Shown: positions 1 through 11,798, counted from the first letter of the stretch. The stretch is DNA of 64,000 nucleotides from Bradyrhizobium sp. MOS002 (GCF_003020115.1 NZ_PYFX01000006.1:186001-250000); one strand, 5' to 3'. Numbers and translations are program-made. The notes: generated by a model from the letters alone, not told the origin.

Positions 1-1
1 G

Positions 2-1342
2 CATTTTTCCCGTTTCTACACCGAGACCGACCGCGCCAACGGCAAGCCCGCCCGTGCGCTCGGGATCGCGCGGGAGAAGGGCCGCTACGAGGAGGAAGGC
101 TGGCGCGTCCGCAAGGACGGGACCTTCTTCTGGGCCAGCGTCGTGATCGATCCGATCTACGAGGGCGGCGAACTGGTCGGCTTCGCCAAGATCACGCGCG
201 ACATCACCGAGCGCCGCAATACCCAAATCAAGCTCGAGGCGATGCAGAAGCAGCTCGCCGAATCCCAGAAATTCGATGCGCTCGGCCAACTCACCGGCGG
301 GGTCGCCCACGACTTCAACAACCTCCTGATGATCATCAGCGGTAGCCTCCACATGCTGAAGCGAGGGGCCGACGATGACGCCAAGCTTCAGCGCGCGATC
401 TCGGCCATCGAGACCGCCACCAGGCGCGGCGCGGCGCTGACCAACCAGCTCCTCACCTTCGCACGGCGGCAGAGCGTCAATCCGCAGGCGATCGACTTCG
501 CCGACCGCATCGCGGCGATCCGAGAGGTGCTCGATGCCGGCGTCGGGAGCTCCGTGCGCCTGGCTTTCGACGTCGGCGGCGACGTCTGGCCGATCAGGAC
601 CGACGTCTCCGAGCTCGAGACCGCGCTGCTCAACCTCGTCATCAATGCCCGCGACGCGATGCCCGACGGAGGTACGGTGACGATCTCAGCGCGCAATCTC
701 GTGCTCGACGAGGCTCCCCTCGCAGGCGAATTCATCGCGATCGACGTCACCGATACCGGCCTCGGCATTCCCTCCGACGTTCTCGACAAGATTTTCGAGC
801 CGTTCTTCACGACCAAGCCGATCGGAAAAGGCACCGGCCTCGGTCTCTCCCAGGTGCACGGCTTCGCCCATCAGGCCGGCGGCACGGTGCGGGTTGCGAG
901 TGCGCTCGGCACGGGCACGACCTTCACCATCCTCCTGCCGCGCGGAGAGGACGCGCCCTCGCGCGAGGCGGCGGCAGAACCGGCGTTCCAAGGCAGCGGC
1001 ACGGTGCTGCTGGTCGAGGACAATCCGGACGTCGCGGCCGTCAGCATCGGTCTTCTGGAGCAGCTCGGCTATCACGTGCGCCGGGTCGCGGACGCCGAAG
1101 CCGCCTTGAGCGAGATCGAGAAGAACGGCGTGGACTTCGTGTTCTCGGATATCGTCATGCCCGGCAAGATGGACGGGCTCAGCCTCGCCCATCACCTCCG
1201 CCAGATCCGTCCCGGCCTGCCGATCCTGCTCGCCACCGGCTACAGCGAAGTCGCCGCAGGCGTGCGCGGCGACTTCCCGATCCTGCGCAAGCCCTACGAG
1301 ATCCACGAATTGAGCGAAGCGATAGCCAAGCTGCCGCGGTGA
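2..1342 (+). CDS. Hybrid sensor histidine kinase/response regulator (5' end outside window)
   Basis: The reading frame is open from the first base of the window, so the N-terminus lies upstream. The visible part begins in the end of a PAS domain (EEEGWRVRKDG, then DITERR). A HisKA helix follows with the phospho-acceptor His in GGVAHDFNN (codon near 308), then a HATPase domain with N-box NLVINARDAM and G-boxes DTGLGIP and GKGTGLGLS. A C-terminal receiver has its phospho-Asp in VFSDIVMPG (codon near 1148). It lacks an output domain, so it probably passes phosphate to a separate regulator by phosphorelay. It resembles the hybrid kinase at 6151-8628 from HisKA to receiver. The signal sensed cannot be told. 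Confidence 0.93.
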   Translation, partial: HFSRFYTETDRANGKPARALGIAREKGRYEEEGWRVRKDGTFFWASVVIDPIYEGGELVGFAKITRDITERRNTQIKLEAMQKQLAESQKFDALGQLTGGVAHDFNNLLMIISGSLHMLKRGADDDAKLQRAISAIETATRRGAALTNQLLTFARRQSVNPQAIDFADRIAAIREVLDAGVGSSVRLAFDVGGDVWPIRTDVSELETALLNLVINARDAMPDGGTVTISARNLVLDEAPLAGEFIAIDVTDTGLGIPSDVLDKIFEPFFTTKPIGKGTGLGLSQVHGFAHQAGGTVRVASALGTGTTFTILLPRGEDAPSREAAAEPAFQGSGTVLLVEDNPDVAAVSIGLLEQLGYHVRRVADAEAALSEIEKNGVDFVFSDIVMPGKMDGLSLAHHLRQIRPGLPILLATGYSEVAAGVRGDFPILRKPYEIHELSEAIAKLPR

Positions 1343-1350
1343 TTCTTCAG

Positions 1351-1650
1351 CTACACCGTCGGCAACACCGAAAACGCCTCGCCTGCCCTGCGCAAGTTGA
1401 GCTCATCGACGTCGGCCGTCTCGCTGGTGACGCTGTCGACGCGCGAGGACGGCGGGCCGTGGCGGCACAGCGCAACCATGTCGGCGACGTGCTTCGGCGG
1501 CCCTGCGAACAGCGCTTCGACGCTGCCGTCACGGCGGTTGCGGACCCAGCCCTCGAGACCGCATGTCGTCGCCTGATGCTCGAGCCAGGCTCGGTAGCCT
1601 ACGCCCTGCACGCGGCCGCGGATCATGACCTGGAGGATCGCCCGGCTCAT
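1351..1650 (-). CDS. acyP: Acylphosphatase
   Basis: A 99-residue protein, the usual acylphosphatase length. It opens with the family signature GRVQGVGYRAW, which carries the catalytic Arg and phosphate-binding loop, and continues with GLEGWVRNRRDGSVEALF, which holds the conserved Asn. Acylphosphatases hydrolyse carboxyl-phosphate bonds such as acetyl or 1,3-bisphosphoglyceryl phosphate in the cytosol. Its ATG overlaps the stop of the upstream lyase gene by four bases (1647-1650), so the two are probably co-transcribed and translationally coupled. The physiological substrate is not known. Confidence 0.92.
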   Translation of the reverse strand: MSRAILQVMIRGRVQGVGYRAWLEHQATTCGLEGWVRNRRDGSVEALFAGPPKHVADMVALCRHGPPSSRVDSVTSETADVDELNLRRAGEAFSVLPTV

Positions 1651-2513
1651 TGTTTCAGTCCGAGGACATCGGCGCTCCGAGCCTTGACGTCGGCCTCGCG
1701 CGTGACGCGGCTGGTCAAGTCCGATGACGGGAGGCCTTTGAGATTCTTCGGCGCAGTGCCCTCGCGCAGCGCCTTCTGCGTCTCGTAGACAGCCTGCGTT
1801 GCGGCCGCGATCGGCGCGTGGCCCTGAAGCGCGATGCGCACGCGCTGGCCAGCGAGATGATCGAGCACGTTCAGTTCCTCCGGCGCGCCGCCGAGCACGA
1901 TCGGCAGGCGCGTGGCGGATGCGATCGCCTCGAGCTCGGCGCGCGACTTGATGCCGGTGAAGAACAGCGCATCGACGCCGGCAGCTTCATAGGCCCTGGC
2001 GCGACGGATCGCATCCTCGATCGAGGTGATCGAGGCCGCACCGGTGCGGCCCATGATGACGAGCGAAGGATCGCCGCGGCCGTCGAGTGCCGCCTTCATC
2101 TTGCCGACGCCCTCCTCCAGCGAGATCAGCTGCGTCTTCGCTTCGCCGAAGCCAGCCGGCAGCAGCGTGTCCTCGATGGTAAGGCCGGCGGCGCCCGCCG
2201 TCTCCAGCTCCTGCACCGTGCGGCGCACGTTGAGCGCGTTGCCATAGCCGTGATCGGCATCGACCAACACCGGAAGTGCTGCCGCACGCGACATCCGCCG
2301 CATCTGCTCGGCAAGCTCGGTGAGCGTGATCAGCGTGATGTCGGGGTCGCCGAGCACCGCGAGCGATGCCACCGAGCCGCCGAACATGCCGAGCGGGAAA
2401 CCGAGATCCTCCGCGATGCGGATCGAGATGGCGTCGTAGACCGAGCCGGGATGGACGCAAGTCCCGCCCGACAGGATCGATCGTAGTTTTTCGCGACGGG
2501 AACGAAAGGCCAT
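1647..2513 (-). CDS. Isocitrate lyase/PEP mutase superfamily lyase, oxaloacetate decarboxylase type
   Basis: 288 residues of the ICL/PEPM TIM-barrel superfamily. Visible motifs are FGGSVAS near residue 45, the Mg2+-binding DADHGYGN (Asp86, Asp88) and IEDTLLP (Glu114, Asp115). The KKCGH motif of true isocitrate lyase is absent, so isocitrate cleavage is unlikely. Length and motifs fit the Mg2+-dependent, biotin-independent oxaloacetate decarboxylase family (oxaloacetate to pyruvate plus CO2); other 2-oxoacid or carboxyphosphonate lyases of this superfamily cannot be excluded. It overlaps acyP by four bases. The neighbouring propionyl-CoA carboxylase alpha gene is separated by a repeat element, so a joint role is only suggested. 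Confidence 0.82.
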   Translation of the reverse strand: MAFRSRREKLRSILSGGTCVHPGSVYDAISIRIAEDLGFPLGMFGGSVASLAVLGDPDITLITLTELAEQMRRMSRAAALPVLVDADHGYGNALNVRRTVQELETAGAAGLTIEDTLLPAGFGEAKTQLISLEEGVGKMKAALDGRGDPSLVIMGRTGAASITSIEDAIRRARAYEAAGVDALFFTGIKSRAELEAIASATRLPIVLGGAPEELNVLDHLAGQRVRIALQGHAPIAAATQAVYETQKALREGTAPKNLKGLPSSDLTSRVTREADVKARSADVLGLKQ

Positions 2514-2553
2514 GGTGATGTCTCGGTTAGGTCACGGAGGCCGCAGCTTACTC

Positions 2554-2676
2554 CGTCATTGCGAACGAAGCGAAGCAATCCAGAAATGCATCCGCAGAGG
2601 CAGACTGGATTGCTTCGTCGCGGAGCCTGTCATCGGGCCGCGCTTCGCGCGGACCCGGTGGCTCCTCGCAATGACG
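2554..2676. repeat. Palindromic intergenic repeat (CATTGCGA...GCAATG family)
   Basis: The spacer between the lyase and pccA opens with CATTGCGAACGAAGCGAAGC and closes with the complementary CTCCTCGCAATG. Internal arms GAAGCAATCCAGA and TGGATTGCTTCG can also pair. A cleaner copy of the same family lies at 38948-39027. It fills almost the whole spacer and may act as a transcript-end hairpin for pccA. Confidence 0.8.
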
Positions 2677-4692
<2,016 letters not shown>

Positions 4693-4866
4693 GCTTTTCT
4701 TGAGTCTCGACCTTGGGCGGGACCCTTCCCTGGCCGTTGGAGCCTATGGGAGGGGCCGTGTGGCTCCCGTGGTACATCAAAATCGGCCGGAGGCAACGGT
4801 CTAAATCCGGGCTCTCTGGCGTACCAGCGCAAGACCGAAACGGGCCTGGCAGGCCCCCCGGACGGC

Positions 4867-5937
4867 CTACGGCTTTCCGGCCTTGCCCACGTTCCGGACC
4901 AGGCCGTGAATGAAGCCGAGCTTGTCGACCACGACCGGCGAGAGGATGAACGGATAGAGGTCGCGCATCCCCATGGCGCGGTTGACGCTGTTCATCGCGA
5001 AGGTGAAGGGCAGCCATGCGTTGACGATCGCCTCGACGTCCCTCGCCTCGTAGGAGTTGAAGCGGATGCGCGTCGTCAACTCCCCGTCGCGGTCGACCTT
5101 CGGGCGCACCTCCATGCCGAACTCGCTAGCCATCTCCAGGGTGTCGACGATGTGAAGATAGTGCGCCCAGGTTTCGGCGAAATCCTCCCAGGGATGCGTG
5201 GTCGCATAGGCCGAGACGAAGTTCTGCTGCCAGTCCGGCGGGGCGCCTTCGGCATAGTGGCGCTGCAAAGCCTGGCCGTAGTCGGCGGAATCGTCGCCGA
5301 ACACGGCGCGGCATTCGTCCAGCTTGCCGCCGTCGCGCACTAGCACGTCCCAGAAATAGTGCCCGACCTCGTGGCGGAAATGCCCGAGCAGCGTCCGGTA
5401 GGGCTCGCCCATCTCCAGCCTGCGCCGCTCGCGCTCAATGTCGTCGGCCTCGGTCAGCGCGATCGTGATCAGTCCGTTGTCGTGGCCGGTCAGGACCTTC
5501 TGCCCGCTCTGCGGATCGTCGGCGAGGAAATTGAAGATCAAGCCATGTTCGGGATTGTCCTTCCGGGTCTGGAGCGGCAACTTCCAGCGGATCAGGGAAT
5601 AGAACAGCCGGTGCTTCGCCATCTCCAGCTCGCGCCAGCCGGCGAGTTGCGCCGGGTCCGACAGGTCCGGCACGACGCCGTTATGGCGGCAGGCGCGGCA
5701 ATAGCCGGTGGTATCACCTGCATCCGTCAGCCAGTTGCAGGAATCATGGTCGGCATTGCGGCATAGCATGCGTCCGCTGCCCTTGTCGGCGAGCGTGGCC
5801 CAGCCCTCGCCGTCGGGCTCGATCGCGGACATCGTCTCCCTTTCGGGCAGGAAGGCGACCCGATGGCCGCAGCGTTCACAGGCGCGGTTCTCGAAATAGA
5901 GGACGTTGCCGCAGGCCTGGCAGACAAAAAGCTTCAA
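4867..5937 (-). CDS. Zinc-ribbon putative zinc metallopeptidase
   Basis: 356 residues. The N-terminus is a zinc ribbon with CQAC at residues 6-9 and CERC at 20-23. A second cysteine-rich part follows (Cys59, Cys67, CRAC at 80-83). The catalytic core has HEVGH at residues 189-193 followed by YFWDVLV, with further conserved acidic residues in FAETWAHYLH. This fits the bacterial putative zinc-binding metallopeptidase family with an N-terminal zinc-ribbon domain. No signal peptide is seen, so it is cytosolic. It is divergent from the hybrid kinase gene at 6151. Substrate unknown; family assignment good, peptidase activity inferred from HExxH. Confidence 0.85.
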   Translation of the reverse strand: MKLFVCQACGNVLYFENRACERCGHRVAFLPERETMSAIEPDGEGWATLADKGSGRMLCRNADHDSCNWLTDAGDTTGYCRACRHNGVVPDLSDPAQLAGWRELEMAKHRLFYSLIRWKLPLQTRKDNPEHGLIFNFLADDPQSGQKVLTGHDNGLITIALTEADDIERERRRLEMGEPYRTLLGHFRHEVGHYFWDVLVRDGGKLDECRAVFGDDSADYGQALQRHYAEGAPPDWQQNFVSAYATTHPWEDFAETWAHYLHIVDTLEMASEFGMEVRPKVDRDGELTTRIRFNSYEARDVEAIVNAWLPFTFAMNSVNRAMGMRDLYPFILSPVVVDKLGFIHGLVRNVGKAGKP

Positions 5938-6150
5938 GATTTAGCCTCTTCGGAAAGGGCGTTTTTGTAATGAAAGTTGCGGCCCCCCGCAAATACGCGC
6001 GCGGAGGCCTCATCGTTCCAAGGTCCGGAACAAATAGCCAGACCCGACGTTCGTTGATACCACCACACTGCATTCGGCGACGTCTTTCTTTCCATATACC
6101 CTTTGGGCAATGGCCATCGCGCTTGGTCTGTGTGAATATCCGTCCGCCAC

Positions 6151-8628
6151 GTGCGCTCTCGCATCACACCGGCCAACGCCTTGAACGATCCTTCGCCCGA
6201 GACCATCGCCGCCGAAAGGCTGCGCCAGCACCTGGAAGACGTCGCGCGCGAGCGCGACAACGCCTATCGCGCGCTCCAGGAGCGCGAAGCCGAGCTCGCG
6301 CGCATCCAGCGCATCGGCAAGGTCGGCGGTCTCGAAGTCGACTTCCGCGAAGGCTTCAAGAACCGCCGTTCGCCGGAATATCTGATGCTCCACGGCCTGC
6401 CGCCGGAAGCCGCCAACGAGTCGCACGAGGACTGGATCAATCGCATTCATCCCGACGACCGCGATGTCACGGTGAAGCACTTCATCGATGCGCTGTCCGG
6501 CAGCAGCGAGGACTACACCGCCGAATACCGCATCATCCGCCCCAGCGACCGCGAGATCCGCTGGATCCGCGTCGTCGCCAAGATCGAGCGCGACGGTGGC
6601 GGCCGCGCCCTCCGCCTCGTCGGCGCCCATATCGACGTCACCGACCAGATGCTGGTGCGCGAGACCCTGCGCGAGAGCGAGGAGCGCTTCCGCCTGATCG
6701 CCGACAGCGCGCCGGTGCCGATCTGGGTTACCAAACTCGACCGCACACGGTCCTTCGCCAACCAGGCCTATGTCGATTTCGTCGGTCTGCCCTATGACCA
6801 GGCCATTACCTTCGACTGGCGCAAGGTGCTGCATCCGGACGACCTGCCGCATGTGCTGCAGCAATCCGTTCAGGGTGAAGCATCGCTCAAACCGTTCGTG
6901 CTGGAAGCCCGCTACCAGAACGCCGCCGGCGAATGGCGCTGGCTGCGTTCGGAATCGCAGCCGCGCTGGGACCCCACCGGCAGGCATATCGGCTTCATCG
7001 GCGTTGCCCATGACATCACGGTGGCCAAGCAGGCCGAGATCGAGCTCCGGCAGCTCAACGAGACGCTGGAAGAACGCATCGTCGAGCGCACCGCCGAGCT
7101 CGAATCCAACGAGGCGCGGCTGCGCGCGATCCTGGAGACCAGCAACCAGTATCAGGGCCTCGTCAATCTCAGGGGCGAGCTGCTTTACGCCAACACGACC
7201 GTGCTCGACGCCATCAAGGCGAGCCCCGCGGACGTGATTGGAAAGCCGTTGTGGCAGACGCCCTGGTTCAGCACGACGGAGGGCATGAGCGCGCGGGTGC
7301 GCGAGGCCTTCGACACCGTGCTCAAAGGCGAAGCCGTGCGGCTGGAGATGCGCCTGCGCCTTCCCATCGGCGAGCGCGATTTCGAGTTCGGCATGCGCCC
7401 GGTGCTCGACCGCCACGGCAACATCACCGGCGCGGTGCCCGAGGCGGTGGACATCACCGAGCGCCGCCGCGGCGAGGAAGCGTTGCGGCAATCGCAGAAG
7501 ATGGAGGCGATCGGCCAGCTCACCGGCGGCGTCGCGCACGATTTCAACAATCTGCTCACCATCATCCGCTCGGCCACCGATTTCCTGCGCCGCCGCGAGC
7601 TGCCGGAGGAGCGCCGCCGCCGCTATGTCGACGCCATCTCCGACACCGTCGAGCGTGCCTCCAAGCTGACCGCCCAGCTGCTGGCGTTTGCGCGCCGGCA
7701 GCCGCTGAAACCGCAGATCTTCAACGTCGGCAGCCAGGTTGAAGGCGTGGCCCAACTGGTCCGGCCGCTGGTCGGTGGCCGCATCGAAATCGCGGTGGAG
7801 GTTCACGATGGCGACTGCTTCACGGTCGCCGATATCGCGCAATTCGAGACCGCGCTGATCAACCTCGCCATCAACGCCCGCGACGCCATGGACGGCGAAG
7901 GCCGCCTCACCATTGCGGTCCGGAAAGTACAGGGCATCCCTGACCTGCGCGCGCAACCGGCGCGCGGCGGCGACTATGTCGCGATCTCAGTCGCCGACAC
8001 CGGCAGCGGCATTGCGCCGGAAAACATCGAGGCCATCTTCGAGCCGTTCTTCACCACCAAGGAGGTCGGCAAGGGCACCGGCCTCGGCCTGAGCCAGGCC
8101 TTCGGATTCGCAAAGCAGTCGGAGGGCGACATCGCCGTGACGAGCACGCTTGGTGAAGGCGCGATCTTCACCATCTATCTGCCGCGGGCGCAAAGCCCCG
8201 CGACGGATCAGGAAGCCGCGGCGCTGACCTATGAGGCCGCGGCCACCGGGCGCGGCTATCGCGTGCTCGTGGTGGAAGACGACGACGAGGTCGGCCGCTT
8301 CTCCACGGAGCTGCTCGAAGACCTCGGCTATGTCGTCCGCCGCGTCGCCAACGCCATTGCGGCGCTCGCCATCCTCGGCGAGAACGAGTTCGCCGTCGAC
8401 CTCGTCTTCTCCGACGTCATCATGCCCGGCATGAACGGCGTTGAGCTCGCCGGCATCATCCGCGAACGCTATCCGGGCCTGCCCGTCGTGCTCACCTCTG
8501 GTTACAGCAACGTTCTCGCCGAGAACGCCGATCGCGGTTTCGAGCTGATCCAGAAGCCGTATTCGGTGGAATTGCTGTCGCGCATCTTGCGCAAGGCGAT
8601 CACGGCAAAGCCGTCGGTGACGCGGTGA
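6151..8628 (+). CDS. PAS-containing hybrid sensor histidine kinase/response regulator
   Basis: 825 residues. Three PAS-type sensor segments (about 55-165, 170-295 and 320-440; the first two end in IDVTDQ and HDITVAKQ, the third in VDITERR) are followed by HisKA with His463 in GGVAHDFNN. HATPase motifs are NLAINARDAM and GKGTGLGLSQ, and a C-terminal receiver has Asp755 in LVFSDVIMPG. There are no membrane segments, so it is a soluble cytosolic sensor. It is a paralogue of the kinase at the window start from HisKA on. The GTG start at 6151 has no clear ribosome site; TTG at 6181 is an alternative. The partner of the phosphorelay is not adjacent. Confidence 0.93.
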   Translation: MRSRITPANALNDPSPETIAAERLRQHLEDVARERDNAYRALQEREAELARIQRIGKVGGLEVDFREGFKNRRSPEYLMLHGLPPEAANESHEDWINRIHPDDRDVTVKHFIDALSGSSEDYTAEYRIIRPSDREIRWIRVVAKIERDGGGRALRLVGAHIDVTDQMLVRETLRESEERFRLIADSAPVPIWVTKLDRTRSFANQAYVDFVGLPYDQAITFDWRKVLHPDDLPHVLQQSVQGEASLKPFVLEARYQNAAGEWRWLRSESQPRWDPTGRHIGFIGVAHDITVAKQAEIELRQLNETLEERIVERTAELESNEARLRAILETSNQYQGLVNLRGELLYANTTVLDAIKASPADVIGKPLWQTPWFSTTEGMSARVREAFDTVLKGEAVRLEMRLRLPIGERDFEFGMRPVLDRHGNITGAVPEAVDITERRRGEEALRQSQKMEAIGQLTGGVAHDFNNLLTIIRSATDFLRRRELPEERRRRYVDAISDTVERASKLTAQLLAFARRQPLKPQIFNVGSQVEGVAQLVRPLVGGRIEIAVEVHDGDCFTVADIAQFETALINLAINARDAMDGEGRLTIAVRKVQGIPDLRAQPARGGDYVAISVADTGSGIAPENIEAIFEPFFTTKEVGKGTGLGLSQAFGFAKQSEGDIAVTSTLGEGAIFTIYLPRAQSPATDQEAAALTYEAAATGRGYRVLVVEDDDEVGRFSTELLEDLGYVVRRVANAIAALAILGENEFAVDLVFSDVIMPGMNGVELAGIIRERYPGLPVVLTSGYSNVLAENADRGFELIQKPYSVELLSRILRKAITAKPSVTR

Positions 8629-8706
8629 GCTTCTTGTCGTGCCGACGACGGCTGAGGACTTGGCAAGCTGCGATCCGCACAACGGCCCAACGAAAGTAAG
8701 ACACTC

Positions 8707-9147
8707 ATGAAACCCGCCCTCCTCTCCGCCTGGCAGATTTGGGCGCTGCTCTCGGCCTGCTTTGCGGCGCTGACTGCGATCTTCGCCAAGATCGGTGTCG
8801 AGAACATCAATCCGGATCTGGCGACGTTCATCCGCACCGTCGTGGTACTGCTTGCCTTCTCGGTGCTGCTGGTCTTCACAGGGCAATTCGCCGTGCCGTC
8901 AGAGGTTTCGTCCAAGACCTGGCTGTTCCTGGTGCTGTCGGGGCTTGCGACCGGTGCGTCATGGCTATGTTATTTTCGCGCGCTGAAGCTCGGCCCCGCC
9001 ACGCTGGTGGCGCCGATCGACAAGCTCAGCGTCGTGCTCGTGGCCCTGTTCGCATTCGCCTTTCTCGGCGAGCGGCCCACGGCCCAAGGCTGGCTCGGCA
9101 TCACCATGATCGGCGCCGGCGCGGTGCTGCTGGCGGTCAAGTTTTGA
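8707..9147 (+). CDS. Single-domain EamA/DMT small membrane transporter
   Basis: 146 residues with about five hydrophobic segments: an N-terminal one from residue 10, then around 40, 70, 95 and 125. The C-terminal half contains the EamA-type pattern YFRALKLGPATLVAPIDKLS and FLGERPTAQGWLGI. It holds one EamA domain instead of the usual two, so it would act as a dimer or with a partner, as small DMT proteins do. It follows the hybrid kinase by about 80 bases. The substrate cannot be inferred. Confidence 0.88.
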   Translation: MKPALLSAWQIWALLSACFAALTAIFAKIGVENINPDLATFIRTVVVLLAFSVLLVFTGQFAVPSEVSSKTWLFLVLSGLATGASWLCYFRALKLGPATLVAPIDKLSVVLVALFAFAFLGERPTAQGWLGITMIGAGAVLLAVKF

Positions 9148-9227
9148 GGAGTCGTCCGATCACCGGAACCAGGTCGGCATCACAATGGTTGCTGCCGGGG
9201 CCAATTTGAGCCTCGATTGAGGGACCG

Positions 9228-10523
9228 ATGTCGAGCCAGAACCGCGATCAAGGCCCCGATCAGGCAAGGCGTGCCGGCCGCGCGCTGGATGCGGCGAATT
9301 TTTTCCTCGCCGACGTCCGCGACGGGCTCGGCCCCTATCTTGCCGTCTATCTCCTCACCGAGCAGCAATGGGACGAGGCGCGCATCGGCCTCGTCATGTC
9401 GATCGCGACCATCGCCGGCATCGTGGCGCAGACGCCGGCCGGAGCGCTGGTCGATGCGACGCGGTCCAAGCGGCTGGTGATGGTGATCGCCGCCATCATG
9501 GTGACGTTCGCCTCGCTGTCGCTGCCGCTGTTTCCAGGCTTCCTGGCAGTTGCAATCTCGCAAGGCGTCGCGCAGGCCGCCGCCGTTGTGTTTCCGCCGG
9601 CGATCGCCGCGGTCTCGCTCGGCATCTTCGGCCATGACGCCTTCACCCGGCGGATCGGCCGCAACGAGACATTCAATCACGCGGGCAACGCGGTCGCAGC
9701 CGGGCTCGCGGGTCTCTCCGCCTATTGGTTCGGCCCGACCGTCGTGTTCTACCTTCTCGGCGCCATGGCGATCGCGAGCCTCGTCAGCATCCTTGCGATC
9801 CCCGCCCGCGCCATCGATGACGATCTTGCCCGCGGGCTCGACGACGCCGATGCGGACGAGCAGCCCGAACGTGCCTCCTCTCTCAGCGTACTCCTGACCT
9901 GCCGTCCTCTGCTGGTGTTTGCGATCTGCGTCCTGCTCTTTCATCTCTCTAACGCCGCGATGCTGCCGCTGGTCGGCCAAAAGCTCGCCTTGCAAGACAA
10001 GAACATGGGCACCAGCCTGATGTCCGCCTGCATCGTCGCGGCGCAATTGGTGATGGTGCCGTTCGCGATGCTGGTCGGCGCGAAGGCCGACCACTGGGGC
10101 CACAAGCGCTTCTTCCTCGCCGCGCTCCTGATCCTGCCGCTTCGGGGGGCGCTCTATACGCTTTCGGACAATCCGTTCTGGCTGGTCGGCGTGCAGCTTC
10201 TCGACGGCGTCGGCGCCGGCATTTTTGGCGCGATCTTCCCCGTCATCATCGCCGACCTCATGCGCAACACCGGCCGCTTCAACGTCGCGCAAGGCGCCGT
10301 CATCACCGCCCAGAGCATCGGGGCGGCGCTGTCGACGACGCTCGCCGGCTTTGTCGTCGTTGGCGCGGGTTACAGTGCGGCCTTCATCGCGCTCGGTGCG
10401 GTGGCTGCAATCGGCGCCGCCGTCTGTTTTGTCGCGCTGCCCGAGACGCGGCAAATCGCAGATGGCGGTCCGCGCCCCCGGGGGAAGACAGCGGCGGCGG
10501 CTTCCGCTATCGCTGCCGAATGA
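9228..10523 (+). CDS. Major facilitator superfamily transporter
   Basis: 431 residues with about 12 hydrophobic segments. The loop between helices 2 and 3 has the MFS-like GALVDATRSKRL, and the matching loop in the second half has GAKADHWGHKRF. The start ATG has a GAGGGA ribosome site about three bases upstream. The N-terminal part, ANFFLADVRDGLGPYLAVYL, is typical of a proteobacterial MFS subgroup of unknown substrate. The next gene, an ArsB-like permease, begins 24 bases downstream, so the two are probably one transcript. Drug or metabolite export is the likely role, without direct evidence. Confidence 0.88.
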   Translation: MSSQNRDQGPDQARRAGRALDAANFFLADVRDGLGPYLAVYLLTEQQWDEARIGLVMSIATIAGIVAQTPAGALVDATRSKRLVMVIAAIMVTFASLSLPLFPGFLAVAISQGVAQAAAVVFPPAIAAVSLGIFGHDAFTRRIGRNETFNHAGNAVAAGLAGLSAYWFGPTVVFYLLGAMAIASLVSILAIPARAIDDDLARGLDDADADEQPERASSLSVLLTCRPLLVFAICVLLFHLSNAAMLPLVGQKLALQDKNMGTSLMSACIVAAQLVMVPFAMLVGAKADHWGHKRFFLAALLILPLRGALYTLSDNPFWLVGVQLLDGVGAGIFGAIFPVIIADLMRNTGRFNVAQGAVITAQSIGAALSTTLAGFVVVGAGYSAAFIALGAVAAIGAAVCFVALPETRQIADGGPRPRGKTAAAASAIAAE

Positions 10524-10547
10524 ACCGACACATCTCAAGGATCGCCC

Positions 10548-11798
10548 GTGCCGTCTGACGCCATCCTGGCCTGGAGCATCATCGTCGCCGCGACCGCAGG
10601 CGTCATCATACGGCCCTTTCGCCTCCCGGAGGCGATCTGGGCCGTCATCGGCGCCGGCGCGCTGGTGCTGCTCGGCTTGCTGCCGTGGCGGGATGCGCTC
10701 ATGGGCATCGAGAAAGGCGTCGATGTCTATCTTTTCCTGATCGGCATGATGCTGATCGCCGAGATGGCGCGGCTCGAAGGCCTGTTCGACTATCTCGCAG
10801 CGCTCGCCGTGGAATATGCCGGCGGCTCGCCGCAGCGGCTGTTCCTGCTGATCTACATCGTGGGCACGCTCGTCACCGTCCTGCTCTCGAACGACGCCAC
10901 CGCGATCGTGCTGACGCCCGCCGTCTATGCCGCGACGCGCGCGGCCGGCGCCAAGCCGCTGCCTTATCTGTTCGTCTGCGCCTTCATCGCCAACGCCGCA
11001 AGCTTCGTGCTGCCGATCTCCAACCCGGCCAATCTCGTCGTGTTCGGGGCGCACATGCCTGAGCTCACCGAATGGCTGCGCCTGTTCGCCCTGCCCTCGG
11101 CGGCCTCGATCCTGCTGACCTATGTCGTGCTGCGCCTGACCCAGCACCGCACCCTGAAGGAAGAGACGATCGCGCGCAGCGTGCCGCATCCAAAGCTCGG
11201 CCGCGGCGGCAAGCTGACGGCCATCGGCATCGTGGCGATCGGCGTCGTGCTGGTCACGGCCTCCGCGCTGGACAAGCAATTGGGTCTGCCAACTTTCATC
11301 TGCGGCGTGGCGACAGCCGCAATCGTGCTGCTGCTCAGCCGGCAATCGCCGCTACCCGTATTGCGCGGCGTCTCCTGGAGCGTGCTGCCGCTGGTCGGCG
11401 GGCTGTTCGTGATGGTGGAAGCGCTGATCAAGACCGGCGTGATCGGGCAGCTCAGCGCGCTGCTGCATGAAGCTGTCGGACAATCCGTGACGAAGGCGGC
11501 CTGGAGCGTCGGCATCGCCACCGCGATCGCCGACAACATCGCCAACAATCTTCCCGTCGGCCTCGTTGCAGGCTCGGTCGCCGCCAGCGATCATCTGCCC
11601 GCGCCGGTCGTGAGCGCCATCCTGATCGGCGTCGATCTCGGGCCCAATCTGTCGGTGACCGGTTCGCTCGCGACCATCCTGTGGCTGGTGGCGCTGCGGC
11701 GGGAGAAGATCGAAGTCGGCGCCTGGCCGTTCCTGAAGCTCGGACTGCTGGTGACGCCGCCCGCCCTGATCGCGGCGCTTGCGGCGGCGATCCGGTAA
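10548..11798 (+). CDS. ArsB/NhaD-type ion permease, arsenite-efflux-like
   Basis: 416 residues, almost entirely hydrophobic, with the ion-transporter superfamily layout (two repeats of about five helices). The motif LLSNDATAIVLTP near residue 110 and the later IADNIANNLPVGL are the paired Asn-rich motifs of ArsB/NhaD permeases. ISNPANLVVFG is also typical of ArsB. The start is GTG with AAGGA seven bases upstream. No arsR or arsC of the arsenic type is adjacent, so arsenite specificity is not shown; another anion is possible. Confidence 0.82.
   Translation: MPSDAILAWSIIVAATAGVIIRPFRLPEAIWAVIGAGALVLLGLLPWRDALMGIEKGVDVYLFLIGMMLIAEMARLEGLFDYLAALAVEYAGGSPQRLFLLIYIVGTLVTVLLSNDATAIVLTPAVYAATRAAGAKPLPYLFVCAFIANAASFVLPISNPANLVVFGAHMPELTEWLRLFALPSAASILLTYVVLRLTQHRTLKEETIARSVPHPKLGRGGKLTAIGIVAIGVVLVTASALDKQLGLPTFICGVATAAIVLLLSRQSPLPVLRGVSWSVLPLVGGLFVMVEALIKTGVIGQLSALLHEAVGQSVTKAAWSVGIATAIADNIANNLPVGLVAGSVAASDHLPAPVVSAILIGVDLGPNLSVTGSLATILWLVALRREKIEVGAWPFLKLGLLVTPPALIAALAAAIR

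Noticed and set aside
6010..7956. 648-codon minus-strand frame
   Set aside because: Antisense to the hybrid kinase with PAS, HisKA and HATPase motifs; its translation is Ala/Arg/Gly-rich without motifs.
9180..11345. 721-codon minus-strand frame
   Set aside because: Antisense to two membrane transporters; its composition (Asp, Arg, Gly, Gln) is that of reversed hydrophobic codons.
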